Assembly: GCA_963807775.1 (NCBI GenBank)
Contig: CAWECY010000017.1
Span: 62,001-126,000 of the forward strand
Length of the DNA stretch: 64,000 nt
Reading direction: 5' to 3'
From: Bog-473 sp963807775
GTDB lineage: Bacteria > Actinomycetota > Acidimicrobiia > Acidimicrobiales > RAAP-2
Made by a program: the position numbers and the translations under genes. Shown here piece by piece: positions 1 to 8,963 of the stretch. Below the pieces are notes generated by a model that ran no database searches, was not told the DNA's origin, and saw only the letters and a list, made by a program, of their open reading frames with translations. Positions within the stretch are counted from its first letter, which is position 1. Each line of letters begins with the position of its first letter.

Positions 1-153
1 GGCCACGCCGTGGTCCAACGCGACGCCACTCCGATCGGGCTGCTGGGCCGGGGCGACTCGTGGTGCGAGCACTCGCTGCTCAACCGGCTGCGCTCCTCCA
101 TCGCCGTGGTGGCGCTCTCGCCCCTCACCATGCTCACGTTGAGCGAACAGTGA
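1..153 (+). CDS. C-terminal end of a cyclic-nucleotide-binding-like protein (partial)
   Basis: Open from the window edge to a TGA at 151-153, giving 50 residues. The fragment carries a G-x-G-D-x-W-x-E-H-S-L-L pattern followed by two short hydrophobic strands (SIAVVALSPLTMLTLSE). This resembles the end of a CRP/cNMP-binding jelly roll (consensus G.GD.FGE.all......tv.A.....ll.l). The start and most of the protein lie upstream of the window, so the role is unknown. The next 218 bases to the MMPL start hold nothing I recognise. Confidence 0.4.
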   Translation, partial: GHAVVQRDATPIGLLGRGDSWCEHSLLNRLRSSIAVVALSPLTMLTLSEQ

Positions 154-371
154 AATTTTCGCGATCCCCGAGCATCATCCCGTCCTCGCCGGCCGTCTCG
201 TGGCGCGTTCGGCCAGCTCAGCAGATCGCTTGGCCCTGCCCGTCTTCAACGCGCTCAAGCACCTGAGCCCCGCTGCCGATTTCTAGGGGGAATGGGGGTG
301 CCGGTAGAATGGCCGCGGTCCCGCGACGCCATCCGCCCCCGGCGTCATCGTTTCCCGAGGAGATCCCTTTA

Positions 372-2615
372 ATGCGCACCCTGGCCGGGTGGTGTGTCCG
401 TCATCGCCGCATCGTCGTCCTGTTGTGGCTGGTCGTCCTGTTGGGGTCCATCACGCTCGTCACGTCGTTGGGCACCAACTACTCGAACAACTTCAACTTC
501 CCGAACACCCAGTCCTTCGAGGCCATCAACCTGCTCCAGTCGGTGGCGCCCGGCCACTCGGGCGACACTGAGCAGGTCGTCTTCGGCACCTCCGGCGACG
601 CCCGCCTGACGGATCCCGCCATCGGTCAGCGCATCAACCAGATGGTCGACGCCATCAACCAGCTGCCGAACGTGACGCCCGTCACGAGCCCCTACGACGC
701 GGCCGGCAACCTCGTCGACACGCAGACCATCAACGCGGACCGGACGGTGGGGTTCATCCAGGTCCCGTTCGACAAGACGCCCAACAACATCTCAACCGCC
801 GAGGCGAAGAAGTTTGTCGACACGGTGACACGGGCCTCGGGCGACGGCTTGACCGCGGCCGACACCGGCCAGCTGGCCGAAGAGGCCAACAACCAGTCCT
901 TCTCGAGCACCGGGCTCGGCGTATTGCTGGCCCTCATCGTGCTGCTCCTCGTGTTCGGGTCCATCTTCGCCGCCCTGCTCCCGATCATCTCCGCCCTGTT
1001 CGCGTTGGGCACCGCCGTGGGCCTCATCGGGCTCATGAGCCATGTCATCGGCATGCCCTCGATCTCCCCCGAGGTCATGCTCCTGATCGGGCTGGGTGTG
1101 GGCGTCGACTACGCACTCTTCATCGTCACGCGACACCGGCAGGGGCTCGTGGCGGGACGTGACGTCGAGTCGTCCATCGTCAACGCCGTGAACACCTCGG
1201 GCCGGGCCGTCCTGTTCGCCGGGATCATCGTGTGCATCGCCCTGCTCGGCATGTTCGCCATCGGCGTCAGCTTCCTGTACGGCCTGGCCCTGGCAGCGGC
1301 CGTCGGCGTGGCCTGCACCATGGTGGCCGCCCTCACGCTCCTGCCGGCCATGCTCGGCTTCATCGGTCCCAAGGTGATGAGCCACAAGCAGAAGAGGAAC
1401 CTGGCGGAGAACGGCCCCCGCATCATCGGGGCGGACAACAAGGGCTTCTGGCCCAAGTGGGCCGACCGCGTGCAGCGCCGGCCGTGGATCACCGCCGGCG
1501 TGGCCCTGATCGTCATCGTCGTCCTCGCCTTGCCGTTCTTCTCGATCCAACTGGGCTCGGCCGACCAGGGCACCGACCCGCCGGGCAGCCAGACCCGGAT
1601 CGCCTTCGACCTGCTGTCGAAGGGCTTCGGCCCCGGCTTCACCGGACCGTTGATGGTGGTCGGCGTCGTCCAACCGGACCAGCGCGACGTGGTGGACACC
1701 CTGGTGCACGACGTCAAGGCCCAGCCGGGGGTGGCCGAGGTGGCCCAGCCGCTCTACATCCCGAGCCGCACCGGCAACGGCGACGTCGTCCTGGTCAACG
1801 TCTATCCGACGACGGCGCCCCAGGACGCCGCCACCACCGACCTGGTCAACCACCTGCGGGCCGACACCGTGCCCCAAGCGGCCGGCGACTCGGGGGTCCG
1901 GTTCCTGGTCGGCGGCACCACGGCCATTTACATCGACTTCGCCAACGTGTTGGCCTCGAAGCTGCCGTTCTTCATCGGCCTGGTGGTACTGCTGTCGTTC
2001 CTGTTGCTCATGACGGTGTTCCGGTCCATCGTCATCCCGCTCACGGCGGCCGTCATGAACCTGCTCTCCATCGGGGCCGCCCTGGGCATCCTCGTCGCCG
2101 TCTTCCAGTGGGGCGACCTGGGCGGGCTGATCGGCCTGTCGGGCACCGGACCCATTGAGGCCTTCCTGCCCGTCATGCTCTTCGCCATCCTCTTCGGCCT
2201 GTCCATGGACTACCAGGTCTTCCTGGTGTCGCGCATGCACGAGGAGTACCTCAAGTCGGGCGGTGACAACAAGGTGGCGGTCCGCAACGGACTGGCGGCC
2301 ACCGGCAAGACGATCACCGCGGCCGCGTTGATCATGATCCTCGTCTTCGCCTCGTTCATCCTGGGCGGCGAGCGGGTGATCAAGGAGTTCGGCATCGGCC
2401 TGGCCGCCGGCGTCGCCGTCGACGCGGTCATCATCCGCATGTGCATCGTGCCGTCGCTGATGATGCTCTTCGGCAAGGCCAATTGGTGGTTACCGGGCTG
2501 GCTGGACCGCATCCTGCCCAGGCTCTCGGTGGATGCCGACGACCTGATCACCCCACCGATCGGCAAGGCCGGACCCGAACCCGAGCCGGAGCTGGCCGGG
2601 GCGAACCGGCCCTGA
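372..2615 (+). CDS. MMPL/RND-family membrane transporter
   Basis: A 747-residue RND-superfamily exporter of the MMPL type. The family moves lipids or drugs across the cytoplasmic membrane using proton flow. The usual two-fold layout is visible: an N-terminal helix (VLLWLVVLLGSITLV), a periplasmic loop, a block of helices, then a second copy. Each half has the proton-relay motif G-x-x-x-D-Y-x-x-F: GVGVDYALF near residue 246 and GLSMDYQVF near 611. I chose ATG 372 because AGGAG lies about 9 bases upstream; the frame stays open for 21 further codons without a convincing start. The length is normal for a short MMPL and no MmpS partner is visible. The aldo/keto reductase gene converges 14 bp downstream. 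The substrate cannot be told. Confidence 0.9.
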   Translation: MRTLAGWCVRHRRIVVLLWLVVLLGSITLVTSLGTNYSNNFNFPNTQSFEAINLLQSVAPGHSGDTEQVVFGTSGDARLTDPAIGQRINQMVDAINQLPNVTPVTSPYDAAGNLVDTQTINADRTVGFIQVPFDKTPNNISTAEAKKFVDTVTRASGDGLTAADTGQLAEEANNQSFSSTGLGVLLALIVLLLVFGSIFAALLPIISALFALGTAVGLIGLMSHVIGMPSISPEVMLLIGLGVGVDYALFIVTRHRQGLVAGRDVESSIVNAVNTSGRAVLFAGIIVCIALLGMFAIGVSFLYGLALAAAVGVACTMVAALTLLPAMLGFIGPKVMSHKQKRNLAENGPRIIGADNKGFWPKWADRVQRRPWITAGVALIVIVVLALPFFSIQLGSADQGTDPPGSQTRIAFDLLSKGFGPGFTGPLMVVGVVQPDQRDVVDTLVHDVKAQPGVAEVAQPLYIPSRTGNGDVVLVNVYPTTAPQDAATTDLVNHLRADTVPQAAGDSGVRFLVGGTTAIYIDFANVLASKLPFFIGLVVLLSFLLLMTVFRSIVIPLTAAVMNLLSIGAALGILVAVFQWGDLGGLIGLSGTGPIEAFLPVMLFAILFGLSMDYQVFLVSRMHEEYLKSGGDNKVAVRNGLAATGKTITAAALIMILVFASFILGGERVIKEFGIGLAAGVAVDAVIIRMCIVPSLMMLFGKANWWLPGWLDRILPRLSVDADDLITPPIGKAGPEPEPELAGANRP

Positions 2616-2629
2616 CCTGAGCTGCTGAG

Positions 2630-3601
2630 CTACCAGGCGTAGTCCTCGGGCGCCGTCTTGGGGCCCGGGAAGAGCTCGTCCAGGCGGACCAGCACCTTGT
2701 CGTCCAGCGTGACGTCGACCGCCCGCACGGCGGATTCGAGGTGCTCGGGCAGGCGCGGCCCCACGATGGGACCGGTGACCACCGGGCGGGTCAGCAGCCA
2801 CGCCAGCCCGACCGTGCCCGGCTCCTCGCCGGCCTCCGCGCAAAGGTCCTCGTACGCCTCGAGCTGGGAACGCCGGGCCTCGATCGTCTCGGCGGCCCGG
2901 CCGGCGTAGCGCCGGCTGCCGTCCCGCTCCTTGCGCACCACGCCGCCCAACAGGCCGCCCTGCAGAGGCGACCACGGGATCACGCCGATCCCGTAGGACT
3001 CGGCCGCCGGCAGCACCTCGCGCTCGACCGCCCGCACGACGAGGTTGTAGATGGACTGCTCGCTGACGAGGCCCATGAAGTTGCGCCGGGCGGCCGCCTC
3101 CTGGGCCTGGGCGATATGCCATCCGGCGAAGTTGGACGAGCCGACGTACAGGATCTTGCCCTGGTCCCGCAGGACCTCCATGGCCTCCCAGATCTCGTCC
3201 CAGCTGGTGCGCCGGTCGATGTGGTGCATCTGATAGAGGTCGATGTAGTCGGTCTGCAGCCGCTTCAGGCTGGCGTCGCAGGCCCGCCGGATGTTCAGGG
3301 CGGACAGGCGCCCCTCGTTGGGCCAATCCCCCATGTCGCCGTAGAGCTTGGTGGCGATGACCACCTTCTCCCGCCGGCCGCCCCCCTGGGCGAACCAGCG
3401 GCCCACGATCTCCTCGGTGGCGCCGCGGCCCTTGGAGCGGCCGTAGACGTTGGCCGAGTCGAAGAAGTTGATCCCGGCCTCCAGAGCCGAGTCCATGATG
3501 GAGAACGAGGTCGGCTCATCGGTCTCGGGCCCGAAGTTCATGGTGCCCAGGCAGATGCGACTGACGCGGAGGCCGGTGCGGCCGAGATGTGTGTAGCGCA
3601 T
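2630..3601 (-). CDS. Aldo/keto reductase
   Basis: A 323-residue NADPH-dependent aldo/keto reductase of the YghZ/YdjG-like class, expected in the cytosol. The TIM-barrel signatures are present: MRYTHLGRTGLRVSRICLGTM at the start, then the catalytic set Asp (FFDSANVYG), Tyr in the same strand, Lys (VIATKLYG) and His (LYQMHHID). The C-terminal cofactor-binding stretch (VTGPIVGPRLPEHLESAV) is also present. The length is typical. It is transcribed alone, convergent with the MMPL gene and divergent from the DUF35/thiolase pair, with 134 bp between the two starts. The substrate is unknown; such enzymes reduce aldehydes and ketones broadly. Confidence 0.92.
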   Translation of the reverse strand: MRYTHLGRTGLRVSRICLGTMNFGPETDEPTSFSIMDSALEAGINFFDSANVYGRSKGRGATEEIVGRWFAQGGGRREKVVIATKLYGDMGDWPNEGRLSALNIRRACDASLKRLQTDYIDLYQMHHIDRRTSWDEIWEAMEVLRDQGKILYVGSSNFAGWHIAQAQEAAARRNFMGLVSEQSIYNLVVRAVEREVLPAAESYGIGVIPWSPLQGGLLGGVVRKERDGSRRYAGRAAETIEARRSQLEAYEDLCAEAGEEPGTVGLAWLLTRPVVTGPIVGPRLPEHLESAVRAVDVTLDDKVLVRLDELFPGPKTAPEDYAW

Positions 3602-3735
3602 GCCGGGACCCTACCGGCCGAGCGGGTAGAGATGTCCAGGATCCTCCGGGATCGTCCGGATTAGCCGGTCTTTCGGGCCGACCGCTAGGTTGGAACCACC
3701 TTTTTGAGCTTTCGAGACCGAGCGTGGGAGCAGTG

Positions 3736-4134
3736 ATGGCGCAACAGATTCCTCTAGTCGACTACCTGGTGCTGGGAGACGACCCACACCTGGTGGCGAA
3801 CGAGTGCACCTCGTGCGGGGCGCGCTTCTTCGACCGCCGCAACGCCTGCGCCCACTGCGAGGGGACCGACTTCAAGCAGGTCGACATCCCCACCACGGGC
3901 GAGGTGCGGACCTTCACCATCGTGACGTTCGCCGCCCCCGGTATCCCGGTGCCCTTCGTGGCGGCCGTGGTCGACTGCGAGGGCACCAGCGTGCGGAGCA
4001 ACCTGATCAACGTGACCCCCGACCCCGAGCACGTGACCACCGGCATGAAGGTGCGCCTGGCCACCGAGGTGATCGGCACGGACGACAACGGCACCGAAGC
4101 GGTCGGCTTCGGTTTTGAACCCCTGGGAGGTTGA
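3736..4134 (+). CDS. DUF35 zinc-ribbon/OB-fold protein, thiolase partner
   Basis: A 132-residue protein with an N-terminal rubredoxin-like zinc ribbon (CTSCGARFF near residue 23, then CAHC 16 residues later) and a C-terminal OB fold. DUF35 proteins are acyl-CoA-binding partners of thiolase-like enzymes, for example in steroid side-chain retro-aldolases and in HMG-CoA or polyketide assembly. The start is ATG 3736, with GGGAG just upstream; a longer in-frame extension has no ribosome site. The stop is followed within 6 bases by the thiolase start, so the two are almost certainly co-translated and work as a complex. Confidence 0.88.
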   Translation: MAQQIPLVDYLVLGDDPHLVANECTSCGARFFDRRNACAHCEGTDFKQVDIPTTGEVRTFTIVTFAAPGIPVPFVAAVVDCEGTSVRSNLINVTPDPEHVTTGMKVRLATEVIGTDDNGTEAVGFGFEPLGG

Positions 4135-4139
4135 GCACG

Positions 4140-5351
4140 ATGGCATCGACATCGGAGGAAGTGTGGGTCCTCGGCATCCACATGACGAAGTTCGGCAAGC
4201 ACCCTGACCTCGACACGGTCGACCTGGCGTCGCAAGCCGTACGGGGCGCGCTGGCCGACGCGGGCGTGACCATGAAGGACATCGGCGTCATCGGGGCGGG
4301 CAACCTCATGGGCGGCGCCCTGCCCATCGGCCAGGTGGTCCAGAAGCAGCTGGGCCAGACCGGCATCCCCGTCTACAACGTGTCCAACGTGTGTGCCACC
4401 GGCGCCACGGCGCTGCGGGTCGCGGTCATGGCGATCAAGGCGGGCGAGGTCGACATGGGGCTTGCCTTCGGGGTGGAGAAGCTGGCCGGGGCCGGGCTGC
4501 TGGCCGGGGGCAGCCGCAAGAGCGACAACAGCGAGTGGGCGCCGTCCGGCCGCTACGGCGCCGTGGCCGGCGTCGACGGGCGCATCGGCACCGAGACCAT
4601 GCCGGGCGTGTTCGCCCAGATCGGCATGGAGTACGGCCACCGCTACGGCGGCACCAGCTTCGAGTTGTTCGCGCAGATCAGCGAGAAGAACCACTCCCAC
4701 TCGACGCTGAACCCGCTGGCCGCCTACACCAAGAAGATGTCGCTCGACGAGATCATGAACGACGTCATGATCGCCTACCCCAACACGCGGCCCATGTGCT
4801 CGGCCAACTGCGACGGCGCAGCGGCCGCCGTGGTCGTCTCGGGCTCGAAGCTCAAGACCCTGTCGAAAGAGCAGCAGAAGCGCGCCGTGAAGATCAGTGC
4901 GTCCATCCTGACCACCGACCCGTGGGAGGAGGCCTGCCAGGTACTGCCCGACGTAAACGAGCTGACCCGTCGGGCGGCGGCGCAGGCCTACGAGCAGGCC
5001 GGCGTGGGGCCCCAGGACCTGAACCTGGTGGAGCTGCACGACTGCTTCGCCACGGCCGAGCTGGTCCACTACGACAACCTGGGACTGTGCGAGCGCGGCG
5101 GCGCGGCCGACTTCTTCAAGTCGGGCGCCACCTGGCGCGACGGCAAAACCCCGGTCAACGTGTCGGGTGGGCTCGAGTCCAAGGGCCACCCGATCGCCGC
5201 CACCGGCATCGCCAACGTGTGGGAGGTGACCACCCACCTGCGCGGTGAGGGCGGCGACCGCCAGATCGAAGGCGCCAAGGTCGGGCTGACGCACGTGATC
5301 GGGCTCGGCTCGGCCTGCGGCGTGCACATCTTGGAGAAGTCGGCGGCCTGA
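4140..5351 (+). CDS. Thiolase-family (SCP2-type) acyltransferase/lipid-transfer protein
   Basis: A 403-residue thiolase of the SCP-x/acetyl-CoA acetyltransferase type, expected to cleave or form C-C bonds in acyl-CoA substrates. Visible motifs: the nucleophile region NVCATGATALR with its Cys retained, the HDCF motif (VELHDCFATAE) near residue 299, and the C-terminal G-G-x-x-x-x-G-H-P pattern (SGGLESKGHPIAATG). GGGAGG at 4125-4130 sits 9 bases before ATG 4140; a TTG at 4131 would overlap the DUF35 stop. The pairing with DUF35 resembles the Ltp2/DUF35 and ChsH2-type complexes of steroid catabolism, but the substrate cannot be read from sequence. A retained Cys fits true thiolase chemistry better than Ltp2-type aldolase chemistry. 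Confidence 0.88.
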   Translation: MASTSEEVWVLGIHMTKFGKHPDLDTVDLASQAVRGALADAGVTMKDIGVIGAGNLMGGALPIGQVVQKQLGQTGIPVYNVSNVCATGATALRVAVMAIKAGEVDMGLAFGVEKLAGAGLLAGGSRKSDNSEWAPSGRYGAVAGVDGRIGTETMPGVFAQIGMEYGHRYGGTSFELFAQISEKNHSHSTLNPLAAYTKKMSLDEIMNDVMIAYPNTRPMCSANCDGAAAAVVVSGSKLKTLSKEQQKRAVKISASILTTDPWEEACQVLPDVNELTRRAAAQAYEQAGVGPQDLNLVELHDCFATAELVHYDNLGLCERGGAADFFKSGATWRDGKTPVNVSGGLESKGHPIAATGIANVWEVTTHLRGEGGDRQIEGAKVGLTHVIGLGSACGVHILEKSAA

Positions 5352-5380
5352 TCCGGGCCGGTCGCCGGGTGGCCGGTCAG

Positions 5381-5422
5381 GCTGGTAGCTGGTAGCTGGT
5401 AGCTGGCAGCTGGCAGCTGGCA
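5381..5422 (+). repeat. Six-copy 7-bp tandem repeat in a 5' leader
   Basis: Six head-to-tail heptamers: three GCTGGTA then three GCTGGCA, ending 3 bases before the GTG start at 5426. The array occupies the position where a ribosome-binding site should be, and no other purine-rich site is visible. The unit is not a multiple of three, but the array lies outside the reading frame, so copy-number change would alter the leader rather than the protein. Confidence 0.85.
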
Positions 5423-5425
5423 GCA

Positions 5426-6178
5426 GTGACGACCTCGCCCGTCTACGACACCATCGGCCAGGGCTACGTCGTCCACCGCCGTCCCGACCCCCGTTGGGAG
5501 GCGCTGGTGACCGAGCAGATCGGTGAAGCCGGCGTCGTCGTCAACGTCGGCGCGGGCACCGGCTCGTACGAGCCCCTCGACCGCACGGTGGTCGCCGTCG
5601 AGCCCTCGAGCGTCATGGTGGGCCAGCGCCCCGCCGGGGCGGCCCCGGCCGTGCGGGCCAGCGCGTCGGCCCTGCCGCTGCCCACAGGCTGGGCGGACGT
5701 GGCGCTCGGCGTCTGCACCGTGCACCACTGGGACGACTGGAATGCCGGCCTGGCCGAGATGCAACGCGTGGCCCGCCGCCAGGTGATCCTTGCCATCGAC
5801 TTCGACCTGCACGCCACCTTCTGGCTGCTCGAGGAGTACCTGCCCGAGGTCGGCGACCACACCCGGCGCTGCCACCCCGGGGCCGACCTCATTGCGGAGG
5901 CCATCGGGGCCACGGATGTGATCCCCCTCCCTGTTCCCCGCGACATGCAGGACGGCGTGCTCGGGGCCTACTGGTGCCGGCCCGAGGCCTACCTCGACCC
6001 GGCCGTGCGGGCCAACGCCTCAGGCCTGGCCCTGGCCGACCCGGCCGTCATCGCCCGCGGCATGGGTGAGCTCGAGCGCGACCTGGCCAACGGGGTGTGG
6101 CACGAGCGGCACGCCAAGCTGCTGGCCCAGGACTCGGTGGACCTGGGCTACCGGCTGGTCGTCTCCGGCTCCAAATGA
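5426..6178 (+). CDS. Class I SAM-dependent methyltransferase
   Basis: A 250-residue methyltransferase. Motif I is clear: VVNVGAGTGSYEP near residue 40, followed by the acidic end of strand 2 (VVAVEPS) and a post-I/II region (DVALGVCTVHHWDDW) typical of UbiE/small-molecule methyltransferases. The start is GTG at 5426, directly after the heptamer repeat. No pathway neighbour identifies the acceptor. The gene follows the thiolase by 74 bp on the same strand and could be its distant operon partner, although the repeat-filled leader argues for separate control. Confidence 0.85.
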   Translation: MTTSPVYDTIGQGYVVHRRPDPRWEALVTEQIGEAGVVVNVGAGTGSYEPLDRTVVAVEPSSVMVGQRPAGAAPAVRASASALPLPTGWADVALGVCTVHHWDDWNAGLAEMQRVARRQVILAIDFDLHATFWLLEEYLPEVGDHTRRCHPGADLIAEAIGATDVIPLPVPRDMQDGVLGAYWCRPEAYLDPAVRANASGLALADPAVIARGMGELERDLANGVWHERHAKLLAQDSVDLGYRLVVSGSK

Positions 6179-6203
6179 ACGGAACCAACCGGAGTCATTT
6201 GCG

Positions 6204-7385
6204 TCAGGCCGCCGCCTGACGACCCGGTGGCGGCCGCTGGTTGCGCAGGCGGTTGTGGAAGCCGCACAGCAGCCGGCCGTTCTCCTGGGTCGTCGCGCCC
6301 CCCTGTGAGTACGGCTCGATGTGGTCGGCCTGGCAGTTCTCGGCCGGCTCATAACAGTACGGGTGGGTACACATGCGGTCGCGCAGTTCGATGGCCCGGC
6401 GCGTGCCTCCGATGAAGAATCGAGAGCGCGCGCTCACGTCCACCCGGCCGCCGAGGCTGAACAGGGCACGCTCGAAGTAGGCCGAGTCCATCCAAGGTTC
6501 GAGGGCGGAGGGTGGCAGCACGGTGCCGTTCTCGAGCTCGCAGATCCGCCCGTGCAGGGTCTCGAAACCCACCAAGATGCTGAACAGCGGTGCCGGGCGT
6601 ATGCCGTCGACCGGAGCCGTGCGGCTGCGGGTGGCCATCTCCACCAGGGCGTCGGCCCGCCGCTGCCCAGAGGTGCGGGCGAGCTCGTCGAGGCGGGGCG
6701 TGTGGCCCACGCGCTCTCTCGCCTCGGCGCAGTCCGCCTCGAAGAGTTCGTGCTCCAGCCGGTTCAGCTCGTTGGCGACGATGGAGCCCGCGATGGGGTC
6801 GAGCGTGATCTGGCCTAGGAACATGCCGTCGACGCTGGGTTCGAGATAGACGTTGCGGGCCGCCCGGCGGACCTCGTCGGCGTCGTCGGCGCCATCGGGA
6901 TCGGCCAGCTGCTTCCAGTAGGAAAGCGCCCGGTAGAAGTCCTCGAAACCCATCTGCTCCGCCTGCGCCACCAACATCGGCTCGTCGCGCGTCATGGAGG
7001 CCTCGGTGCGCCGGTGCCGGGCGCTGGCGATGGCCCGGACCTGGTCGGTCCCGATGGTGCCCTCACGCCAGGCCCGGGCGCACTCGGGCAGGTGGCGCAG
7101 CGATCGTCCGAGTCCCACCCGGCGACGCGCCGCCGAGCGGGGTACCCGGCAACGCGTCGAGATCCACGCCGGCGCCGACTTGGCGCCGTCCGCCGCCCAC
7201 TCCTGCCCGACTTCGAAGGCCGCTGTGGCCTCGGTTACGAAACAGTCGAAGCGCGACTGGAGCCGGTGCAGCGTCTCGATCGAGGCGCAGTCGGCGTGCG
7301 CGGACGCACCCGACGCTACGAGTGCGTCCAGCGCAGCGGCGAACGCCTCGAGTTCGTCGAACTGGAGCAACGGCGACTGTGACAT
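6204..7385 (-). CDS. DUF222 / 13E12-repeat HNH endonuclease-like protein
   Basis: A 393-residue protein of the actinobacterial 13E12 (DUF222) family. The N-terminal two thirds are the helical DUF222 region. The C-terminus has a zinc-braced HNH nuclease motif: CTHPYCYEP, then CQADHIEPYSQGG, ENGRLLCGFHNRLR. Both Cys pairs, the central DH and the last HN are intact. I start at ATG 7383-7385 (MSQSPLLQF); upstream sequence in frame is low-complexity and unlike the family. Members are multicopy in many actinobacteria and have been linked to mobile DNA, though their role is unproven. It stands alone, 25 bp from the convergent methyltransferase gene. Confidence 0.88.
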   Translation of the reverse strand: MSQSPLLQFDELEAFAAALDALVASGASAHADCASIETLHRLQSRFDCFVTEATAAFEVGQEWAADGAKSAPAWISTRCRVPRSAARRRVGLGRSLRHLPECARAWREGTIGTDQVRAIASARHRRTEASMTRDEPMLVAQAEQMGFEDFYRALSYWKQLADPDGADDADEVRRAARNVYLEPSVDGMFLGQITLDPIAGSIVANELNRLEHELFEADCAEARERVGHTPRLDELARTSGQRRADALVEMATRSRTAPVDGIRPAPLFSILVGFETLHGRICELENGTVLPPSALEPWMDSAYFERALFSLGGRVDVSARSRFFIGGTRRAIELRDRMCTHPYCYEPAENCQADHIEPYSQGGATTQENGRLLCGFHNRLRNQRPPPGRQAAA

Positions 7386-7489
7386 GCACACAAGCCAACC
7401 ACGCGGGTGTGACGAGCACCTTCCCGAAAAAAAAGCTGCGTCACGCCCCGGAAAACGACGACCGTTCGCCGGCGCTCCGGCGGCGCCCG

Positions 7490-8851
7490 TCAGGTCGCGT
7501 GTGCGGCGAGTGGCACGGGACGGGCCAGGCTCCAGCTGAACGTGTCCTCGATATCGGCCAGCGCGATCGGCTCCGCCAGGTCCGCCACGGTCGGCCCCAC
7601 CCGGTCCGCCACAGCCTGCAGCAGCGCACCGTCGAAGCCCCACAGATCCACGGCGGTGGCGCCGAGGATCTTGCGCAGGTCCTCCTCGGGCAGACCCCCG
7701 AAGATGTAGCGCAAGGTCTCCCGGTGCACCGGCGCCGCCCCCTCGAGGTGCGGATAGTCCGCTCCCCACATGAGCCGGTCGATGCCGATCTCGTGGCGCA
7801 TCTCGGCCTCGTAGCGCTTCATGAGCGAGCCCCCGAGCCAGACGTGCTGCTCGAAGTAGTCGCGCGGCCGCATCTTCAGGTAGCTGCGCACCGGCGCACC
7901 CCCGTGCGTATCGAAGAACGACTCCATGTCGCGGATCAGTGACGGGAGCCACTGCACCCCGTTCTCCGTCACCACGACGCGCAGGTCGGGATGGCGGTCG
8001 AACACGCCGCCGAAGATCATGAACCACAGGGGCCGCCGGGTGAACACGAAGACCTCGTAGAGCCCGAGCATCCCGCCGTGCTCGGCGTCGTAGAGGAACT
8101 TGGTATCCGTGGCCGAACCCGAAGCACCGGTGTGCAGGTTGACCACCATGCCGTGCTCCTCACACGCGCTCCAGAACGGCTCGTAATACTCGTCGGCGTA
8201 GCCGGGCAGCCGGGAACCGACGGACATGGCGGGCAGCATCACGCCCCCGAAGATGCCGTGCTCACGCGCCCACCGCACCTCCTCCACCGCACGGTCCATG
8301 TCGTGGAAGTCGATCGGCATGCACCCGGCCCGCCGGCCCGGCGCCGCGTTGCAGAAGTCGGCCAGCCAGCGCACGTAGGCGTGGAGCGCCGGCCACACGA
8401 CCTCGAGTCCCTGGTCGGTGGCGGCGCCGAGATACATGGCCGGGCTGAGCCCGCCCGCCAGAATCGGTCCCGGCAGGGTCACCTCGGCGTGGATCCCCTG
8501 CTCCTCCAGCACGGCCAGGCGGCGGCCGCCGCCGTCGCCCGGCACCACCCAGTCGGTCCCGTAGTGGGCCAGCCAGCCCGCCGCCGCGTCGGTGTCCACG
8601 CCCATGCCGGCCAGTCGGCGGGCCGCGGTGGCCCGCACGGGGTCGGACTCGTCCACCTCGCCGGGGTCGAAGCCGCCGAACATGGAGATGGCGAGCGAGG
8701 ACATGTCGCCGAAGGCGGCCACCGCCTCGCGGTGCGCAGGGTCGACGTAGGACAGGAAGTGGTCGAGGCTGTCGGGCGAGGCGTGCGTGTCCGCGGACAC
8801 CACGACGTAGTTGCGCCCGCTCCCGCTCTCCTTGGCTGCACCCTCACCCAT
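7490..8851 (-). CDS. Amidohydrolase-family metal-dependent hydrolase
   Basis: A 453-residue TIM-barrel hydrolase of the amidohydrolase-2 (ACMSD-like) type. The N-terminal metal motif is modified: the usual D-x-H appears as SADTHAS near residue 20. Later metal and catalytic candidates are VNLHTG, a barrel strand ending VVVTENGVQWLP, and a C-terminal LMWGADYPHLEG, the classic D-x-P-H ending of the family. I start at ATG 8849-8851 (MGEGAAKESG), which gives the normal length. Actinobacterial members often accompany steroid or aromatic degradation. The gene is divergent from the COG4280 transporter, with 112 bp between starts. The substrate is unknown. Confidence 0.82.
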   Translation of the reverse strand: MGEGAAKESGSGRNYVVVSADTHASPDSLDHFLSYVDPAHREAVAAFGDMSSLAISMFGGFDPGEVDESDPVRATAARRLAGMGVDTDAAAGWLAHYGTDWVVPGDGGGRRLAVLEEQGIHAEVTLPGPILAGGLSPAMYLGAATDQGLEVVWPALHAYVRWLADFCNAAPGRRAGCMPIDFHDMDRAVEEVRWAREHGIFGGVMLPAMSVGSRLPGYADEYYEPFWSACEEHGMVVNLHTGASGSATDTKFLYDAEHGGMLGLYEVFVFTRRPLWFMIFGGVFDRHPDLRVVVTENGVQWLPSLIRDMESFFDTHGGAPVRSYLKMRPRDYFEQHVWLGGSLMKRYEAEMRHEIGIDRLMWGADYPHLEGAAPVHRETLRYIFGGLPEEDLRKILGATAVDLWGFDGALLQAVADRVGPTVADLAEPIALADIEDTFSWSLARPVPLAAHAT

Positions 8852-8963
8852 GGCAACCGCCTTGTCTGGACCCGGAATCCCCTGGTCGGTGCCCGACACT
8901 ACCGCCGCCTCCACCTCCGGTCCCGAGTGGGCACAGGGTGCCGGTAATTTCGCGCCGAGCGTC

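Noticed and set aside
792..2240. Long minus-strand open frames opposite the MMPL gene and other GC-rich genes
   Set aside because: Low-complexity Asp/His/Arg/Gly-rich products without family motifs, each opposite a clear gene; typical of high-GC DNA.
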